Part shown: positions 58,152 to 64,000 of the stretch, piece by piece | Layout: the number at the start of each line of letters is the position of its first letter | Numbering within the stretch: the first letter of the stretch is position 1 | Source of the DNA: Sceloporus undulatus | Lineage: Eukaryota > Chordata > Lepidosauria > Squamata > Phrynosomatidae | Reading direction: 5' to 3' | Length of the DNA stretch: 64,000 nucleotides | Assembly (NCBI RefSeq): GCF_019175285.1 | Contig: NC_056525.1 | Location: 121,290,342-121,354,341, forward strand | Program-made: the position numbers and the translations under genes | Notes under the pieces: generated by a model | Databases searched by the model: none | Told to the model about the DNA's origin: nothing | Seen by the model: the letters and a program-made list of their open reading frames with translations, nothing else

Positions 58152-58557
58152 CAAGGGGTCATTCACACTTATTTTTTTTTTTCAACGAAGAGATTTGCAC
58201 CTCTGTGCCGATTCAGAACCGATTCAGAATTGGTTCAGTGTTCCCACTACATTTACCGCAATCGAATCTCTTCGTGCCATTTTAAGCCTGTTGCTGTTTA
58301 TGTTTGCCACTTATTAATTTAAAATAGAGATGCTTCCATTTCTGGGATTTGATAGTGTGGTCACACTGTCGAAGATGCAGATCATTGTGGCTCTTTTAAA
58401 AAGAACCGCTAAGAGGCCTGGTGCAAAATGCACCACTTTAAGTGGGTTTTTCAGTGCCCCCCCACCAACTGCACCAAGTGCAGTCGGGGTGAGTGTGAAC
58501 TTCATGGAAATGAACTGGTTCCACACCAGTTTATTTCCATAGTGTGAAAGGGGCCCA
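58152..58557. mobile_element. MITE family E
   Basis: GGGGTCATTCACACTTATTT at the left, CCATAGTGTGAAAGGGGCC at the right. Confidence 0.6.
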
Positions 58558-58559
58558 AG

Positions 58560-59430
58560 GCCCCATTCAGACTGGCATCAAAGACTTGGAAGGAACTGGG
58601 CTCACTTGGCGATGAGTTGTCTAACTTGATATACTTCAGGAGCAAGCAGCTGCTAATCTCAGACTCTCCCTAAGAACATACCAATCTAACGGGTTTTATT
58701 ATCTGCATGGTTTCTCACTGACATGTCCAGGCAGTATTACACTATGTCGCATAGCATCGTGAATTTTCGGTAATGACAGGCGTGGACAATTCATATAGAG
58801 CATATAGATATATATATGATCATGATAATATTACTATATATATGAGTGACAACTTTAATTTAAGATACTAAAGATACAAACAAAGGCAAGATTTACATTG
58901 ACTTGAACAATTACGTGGCCATGCAAATCAATCTAATCAATGAAGTTAGCACTCAGAGCAAGGTCTTGCTACCATATGAACGCAAGAAGCACGAAATGTA
59001 TCCAATCGGGTCTCACCTTCACATCTAACGGCTCTTTAAATCTGCGAAACCCTACACCACCTCAACAGGCACAAACACAGCCGTCACTGATTTCATAGCA
59101 TCTGGGGGCAATAGCTGCCCGTAAGTCATTCCATAGGTCATTGCTGTGGGAGGCAGCAAAGATCACCCCATGTTGCATGTAAAGTAATTGATCGGCTGTG
59201 CAGTCTGCACAATATGCGATCAGCACAATGTCTGATCAATGTTTTGATTTTTTCTAAATGTATAAGAAAATCTTTACTATTTTGATTTTCCTCATTGTTC
59301 TTTATATCTACGTTGAATTTGTGTAGATCTCCTCCATTGGTCATTATTTTAGTGTTGTTTTATGTTCACAGCATTAATCTTCTTGCCTATAATGTTCTCA
59401 AGTTTTATATGATGTAGCAAGTCATTATCA
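58560..59430. other. Intergenic, unassigned
   Basis: Minus-strand frame 59138-59344 (MTNGGDLHKFNVDIKNNEEN) looks repeat-like but I cannot place it. A (TA)n-rich stretch lies at about 58798-58845. Confidence 0.3.
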
Positions 59431-59439
59431 CATAGGAAG

Positions 59440-59770
59440 TGTGCAGTTCAAGAAATCAAAGCAGATCTGAGACTTTGGGAGGGTGTCTATATGAAGGAAT
59501 TAACCAAGATCCTGAAGTGTAAAGATATATCACTCTGAATACTAAAGTTAGAATTGTTCTCCAGTATTTTCCATTTCTATGTATGGTTGTGAAAACTGGA
59601 CAATGATAAAGGCTGATAGGAAGAAAATCAACTCATTGGAGATGTGGTGCGGAGAAGAGTTCTATAGATACCAAGTTCTCCAATATAAAAAATAAATGGG
59701 TCCTTGACAAATGAAACTCAACTCTTTCTGGAAGCCAAGAAGAGAAACGAGTGACTCACTAGAAATATAC
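59440..59770 (+). mobile_element. RTE/BovB-like LINE fragment
   Basis: Plus-strand pieces encode YGCENWTMIKADRKKINSL and EMWCGEE, the C-terminal part of RTE-type reverse transcriptases (usually YGCESWTIKKA...ELWCWRR). Truncated and old. Confidence 0.7.
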
Positions 59771-59774
59771 AATA

Positions 59775-60005
59775 GCAATAGTAAGTACATTTGTAGTACT
59801 GCTTATCAGAGGACTTAAGCATGCCCTAAGTGGTTTGCAATGTTAAGGTAATTGCCCCAACAAGCGGATACTCATTTTAGCGACCTAGAAGGATGCAAGG
59901 CGGGCGACCCTGATCCCCTCCCCTGGCTGGGATTGAATTCGCAACCTTATGGTTTGTGAGTGAGTGACTGCAGTACAGACATTTAACCACTGCACCACCA
60001 GGGCT
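59775..60005 (-). repeat. tRNA-derived SINE
   Basis: Reverse complement starts CCTGGTGGTGCAGTGGTTAA (A box) and has GGTTGCGAATTCAATCC (B box). Confidence 0.75.
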
Positions 60006-60189
60006 TGGCAATGTGGAAAAGAGAAAGACCGCATTACAGATGTGTGCATTCAATCAAGGTAACTATGCCCTGAGTGTACAAAACCTGAGAGCAGGGCGGT
60101 TGGACAGAATGATTTGGAGGTCTCTTTATCATAGGGTCACCATATGTCGTCGTTGACTTGACTGCAGTACAACACAATAATAATGTTTT

Positions 60190-61788
60190 GCTCCATTCAC
60201 AGCTGGGTTGGGAATCTACAAATTAGAGGCTGGTCCCTTTTCTACTTACTCTCTGTGAATCTTCTGCAGTAGACAGGATGAGAGAGAGCTTCACACTCTG
60301 CTCTCCATGCCTCACAAAGTCCTTCAGCCCTTGGCAATTACAGGATCACTGGCCAGAAGAAATTTCAGCTGAGAGAACACTCCATTCAAACACACCTCAT
60401 ATACACACCCTCCCCACATTCTAGGACAGGTCTTTTGGAAGGCCGATTGCCTCTTCTTCTCATCATTCGCTAAAGGATCACTAAATAGTTTGAAAATCAC
60501 TCCACTACACTTCATAGTACTGGCACTTAGAATCTAAAATCTGTGATAGCTAGGTCATTCTGAGTCATAAACTGGGCCTCAAAGTACTTTCTTCTCTAAA
60601 CTTCACTGCGAAACAGCCGGCAAGATCTTTTTATCACGGCACAGTTAAATATAAAATGACATTTTTCGATGCCATCTGGAAAGCCTTTGCAGAAAGCTTT
60701 GGCACTGTTTCCGTGATACTTTCACTGTGCCCACTTCTCCCTTCTGTTATTATTGCTTTTGGATATTCTATTTATTGAATATTTAAATAAATTTTAGAGC
60801 TAATCTAAGTGATAATCTTCCTAGCTCCATGCAACCTACTCCACAGTATTTTGTCCGGCAGAAACACAAAACCCAGGGGACTTTTGCATGCTCTATAGCA
60901 TAGGGGCATGGGGCATAGGGTGTGGAATGCACCAAGTGAAACCCTAAGGGGGCACTCACTATCCCTAAACATTTGCTTTTGGGGAAATGGGCTGTGACAT
61001 TTGCTTCCATCCACTTAAAACACTGAAGGATGGTGTGTTGAGGTGAGGCTCAGTCGAAGAGAAAGGAGAGGCCCAAGATTTTTTAAAAACTAAATTTTAA
61101 AATTTGAATTTTTTAAAACTACATATTTTATTTGTTTGAAATTTCTTTTAAAAACACATCTTACAAATTGTCACTTATAACTGCATGAAACAATGTACTT
61201 ATAGACCTGTGTGTATAATATTGTATCTAAAGGTATAATTTTAATGTTGCATGTTGTTTGATTGCCATCACATTCATAGATAGAGAGAATTATGATTTAT
61301 GAGTACTATTAGTACAAAAAACATTATTAAGGATTCTGTATGGTGTGGTGTGGGAGGAGGTCAATGGGGCATGACACCATGAGTTACTGCACTGGGTGAC
61401 GCCAACCCTAGTGATGCCACTCTTCCAAAGCATTTGCTGACCAGATGTGCACAAGCATTCCTTGTAGATGACAAATAGATAATTGTGCTGCAAAATCTGA
61501 TCTTATTTCAAAAAAATTTAGAAAGGGTAATTTTAAAAAAAACCAATAATTTGTCTACAACTGTTAACTAACATCATTGGTCTTTTACCCAAATTAAATA
61601 TATTACTATTTTCTCTATGGGCACTCTTGTTTTGAGAGAAAAATTTACATTTGTCTAATGACTTATAATAACACAAAAACCATTGCTCCTTGACAGAGGA
61701 AAGACCATTGTGTCTCATTTAATTCCCTAGTACTGTAACACACTGAAACTGTGCTACAAATGAATAAGAGGCATCCTTAACTTGCAGC
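60190..61788. other. Intergenic, no gene supported
   Basis: AT-rich. A minus-strand frame at 60324-60515 is discussed under rejected items. Confidence 0.35.
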
Positions 61789-61813
61789 NNNNNNNNNNNN
61801 NNNNNNNNNNNNN
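61789..61813. other. Assembly gap, 25 N
   Basis: Run of N flanked by GCAGC on the left and GCAGCAGCAGC on the right, so probably a (GCA)n microsatellite of unknown length. Confidence 0.99.
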
Positions 61814-61824
61814 GCAGCAGCAGC

Positions 61825-61945
61825 AATTAATTTAATTATTCATTTTATTACAATGCCATCTTTCTCCCAGAAAGGGACCTGAGGCAGCTTACAGATAAAA
61901 TCTTTTTAAAGATTTTACAATAATTAAAAAAAAACCAATTAAAAT
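61825..61945 (-). repeat. LINE 3'UTR tail
   Basis: ATTCATTTTATTACAATGCC, TTTCTCCCAGAAAGGGACCT, as at 47350-47470. Confidence 0.65.
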
Positions 61946-62708
61946 CAACTGGCTAAAATAGTATAAAATGACATAAAAAACATCCATTAAAAAAAAAATC
62001 TAAAGCACATACTCCATATAATCTTCTTGTACTAATAAAAACTATGTCCTAGTCAACCACACCTTTCGTGGATTACTCAGCTAATTAACCCAATTAAAAT
62101 GTGCTTATATTTTCTGTGCATATAGATATCATAAATCTGCCCTTTTCTTTTGACACCTGATCATTCTGTAGAATGATACAGACATTTTACAGAAGGTTAA
62201 CATAAGGTAAAAACCATGAGTCAGAGGACCCAGTTCTCCAGCAAGGCAGATTGTATTTACCAGCCAATTTTATCTGGTAAATTGAAGTACGGCTGCTAAT
62301 TCAAGTGACCAGTTCACTTGGCAAGAGAAAAATCTATAGTATCAGTTACATTATTACGTAATTAGAATTTTATTCCTCATTTCCTCTGATGAGCTCATAG
62401 TTACCTTCCCCATTTTATCTTCAGAACAACTCTGCGAAGTAGACTAGATTGAGAGATAATGATACTAAAAGAACCTGCAGATTGAGTCAAGATTTGAACC
62501 TAGCTTTGCCAGCCTTGGTCCAACATGCTAATGACTAGTGTCTAGCAACTATAGTACTTTAGAAAAGAATAGCTATGCATGCCTTAATAACAATACTGTA
62601 TGCCAATGTAGAACAAAAGGCTACCAAGGCCTCACTGACTAACAGCAACCCACTGGTTACAAAATACCACACTCCTGTTGTGTAAAAGAACAGAACACCT
62701 AACATAGT

Positions 62709-62884
62709 CTGCATCCGCATTGTAGAAATAATCCGGTTGAACATCACTTTAATTGCCATGGCTAGATGCTATGGAATTCTGGCTCTGGTGCCACAACAAA
62801 CTACAATTCCCAGAATTTCATAGCATTGAGCCATGGCAATTAAAGTGGTATCAAATTGGATTACTTCTGTAGTGCGGATGCAGT
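62709..62884. mobile_element. Palindromic MITE family A
   Basis: CTGCATCCGCATTGTAGAAA and TTCTGTAGTGCGGATGCAG are inverted ends; GCCATGGCTAGATGCTATGG inside. Confidence 0.88.
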
Positions 62885-62889
62885 GTTAG

Positions 62890-64000
62890 TTACTTTCAGT
62901 GTTTTCGGGTTTAGACGGTTTTAATATCTTCTATCAAACTCTACAACTACCAATTTTGCTTGCAAGTTCTGTTCTTGCAAACAGAGTGAAAAATCACCAA
63001 ATCTCTCCATTCAGACACATGACATACATCACTGCAATACTGCTTAAACATGCCTGGTGTCTAAGAGGAAAGGACTGAAGGAGAGAATGACAGTGCACAG
63101 AAGGCACAGAGACTACGGCAAGATAGATTAGGTATGGATCCTCATCCTGGGTAGATGGGATGCTGCCAGTAATGGCCAGAATGGAAGAGAATGGAAAAGC
63201 AAGAGATAAAATCATAAAGAGCAGAAAAGGGAAAGCATGGAGTAAGAGAAGAAGAAAGATTTAGTGAGCTTAACAGTCTTCTGTCTAGACTCCTGTAATT
63301 TGAAAATAAGGTTGCAATTACTGTAGTTGTATGATAAATTCTGAGATGGCAGAATGGGCTGGTGCCCATCACAATTTTAAAACACCTTGCATGATGTTAA
63401 CTAGTACATTAGGGAGTGGGTTGATCTATGACGTCTCTCCTTTTGTGCTATTCTTGACTGTGCCTATGAAGAGTAAATCCTCAAATGCTAATGTCCATCA
63501 GAAAATTTAAAAGTTACTTTTTGTAAATTACAGCTCTCATTGGCCATGCCGGCCGATAGGCTCTGGGAATCCAGAAAAATACAAGTACTGTAATTTTTTT
63601 TAAAATTAACTTTTTCAAGCTTTGTTCACCACCTATGCTGTGAATTGATACTATTTAATTTGTCATTTTGCTCTGCTGGATCAATTGATATTCTGGCCCA
63701 TGTCCCATTGAAATCAACAAAGTTTGGTTCCAAGGTTAGGCTAGCAGAATCCTTCCAAATAAAGAAATGGACTAAAGGGGAAAGAGAAAGATGAGGAGGG
63801 GAATACATTTGAGAGAGGAGCTATTTCTTAACAGTTACCTGTTAAGCATCAGCAGTGTTGCCATGCAGGCATCCAGTTAGTTAATGCATTCAGTAACTGT
63901 CTTGTTAGGATGTAGTTTCCAGGAGTCAAGACTTCAGGGAAGAAAGAGCAGCAATGGTGTATTCTGTTACTTAAAATCAAAGGATCCTTTGCAAAAGCTG
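62890..64000. other. Right end of window, no feature recognised
   Basis: In mammals RGSL1 follows RNASEL in convergent orientation, so its 3' exons would be on the minus strand here or further right. I could not identify any. Confidence 0.35.

Noticed and set aside
60324-60515. Minus-strand 63-codon frame (MKCSGVIFKLFSDPLANDEK) with a GTAAGT donor further on, where RGSL1 might be expected
   Set aside because: I cannot match it to RGSL1 or any RGS domain, the frame stops before the donor, and no neighbouring exon is visible.
1-64000. Endogenous retrovirus or other LTR element
   Set aside because: I saw no paired long terminal repeats, primer-binding site or gag/pol/env-like frame; the reverse-transcriptase fragments are of non-LTR LINE type.

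Overview
The window is nuclear DNA of a squamate reptile, most likely a lizard. The evidence is a Sauria-type SINE with a BovB-like 3' region, many CR1/L2-type LINE ends, MIR-like tRNA SINEs, a 5S-rRNA-derived SINE, a SPIN hAT transposon, dense palindromic MITEs, and the vertebrate gene order RGS16-RNASEL. All genes recognised lie on the + strand.

Layout. 1-3280: region upstream of RGS16 coding exon 2 (exon 1 not found; CR1 tail, old SINE). 3281-5450: the last four coding exons of RGS16, then an AU-rich 3'UTR to about 6550. 6550-12210: intergenic, rich in MITEs and LINE tails, with a perfect 44-bp inverted repeat at 10477-10571. 12213-22753: first RNASEL gene (729 codons over six coding exons). 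22754-33286: intergenic repeats, including CR1 and L2-like reverse transcriptase fossils, a SPIN element with a perfect 8-bp target duplication, a Penelope-like fragment and a 61-62-bp minisatellite. 33287-48077: second, tandem RNASEL gene (726 codons, same exon structure), with a 3'UTR to about 49650. 47065-49910 (last exon and 3'UTR of this gene) recurs at 52552-55239 with very many single-base indels. 55240-64000: intergenic repeats and one 25-N gap. I recognise no further gene there.

Function. RGS16 is a GTPase-activating protein for Gi/Gq alpha subunits. RNase L is the 2-5A-activated ribonuclease of the interferon antiviral response: ankyrin sensor, pseudokinase dimerisation module, KEN ribonuclease. 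Both lizard RNASEL copies have complete reading frames and keep the human catalytic Trp, Asp, Arg and His of the KEN domain. They differ at the 2-5A sensor: the first copy keeps all six human contact positions I compared, while the second has K-to-R, F-to-Y and Y-to-H changes. The first copy also uses two GC-AG introns where the second has ordinary GT-AG. The main result is therefore an apparently functional tandem RNASEL pair with a diverged sensor in one member, next to a partial extra copy of the last exon that looks more like an assembly error than a gene.

Exon boundaries were set by hand from splice signals, reading phase and recalled human protein sequences. No alignment or database search was run. 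Repeat family names are by recognition of terminal or internal motifs.
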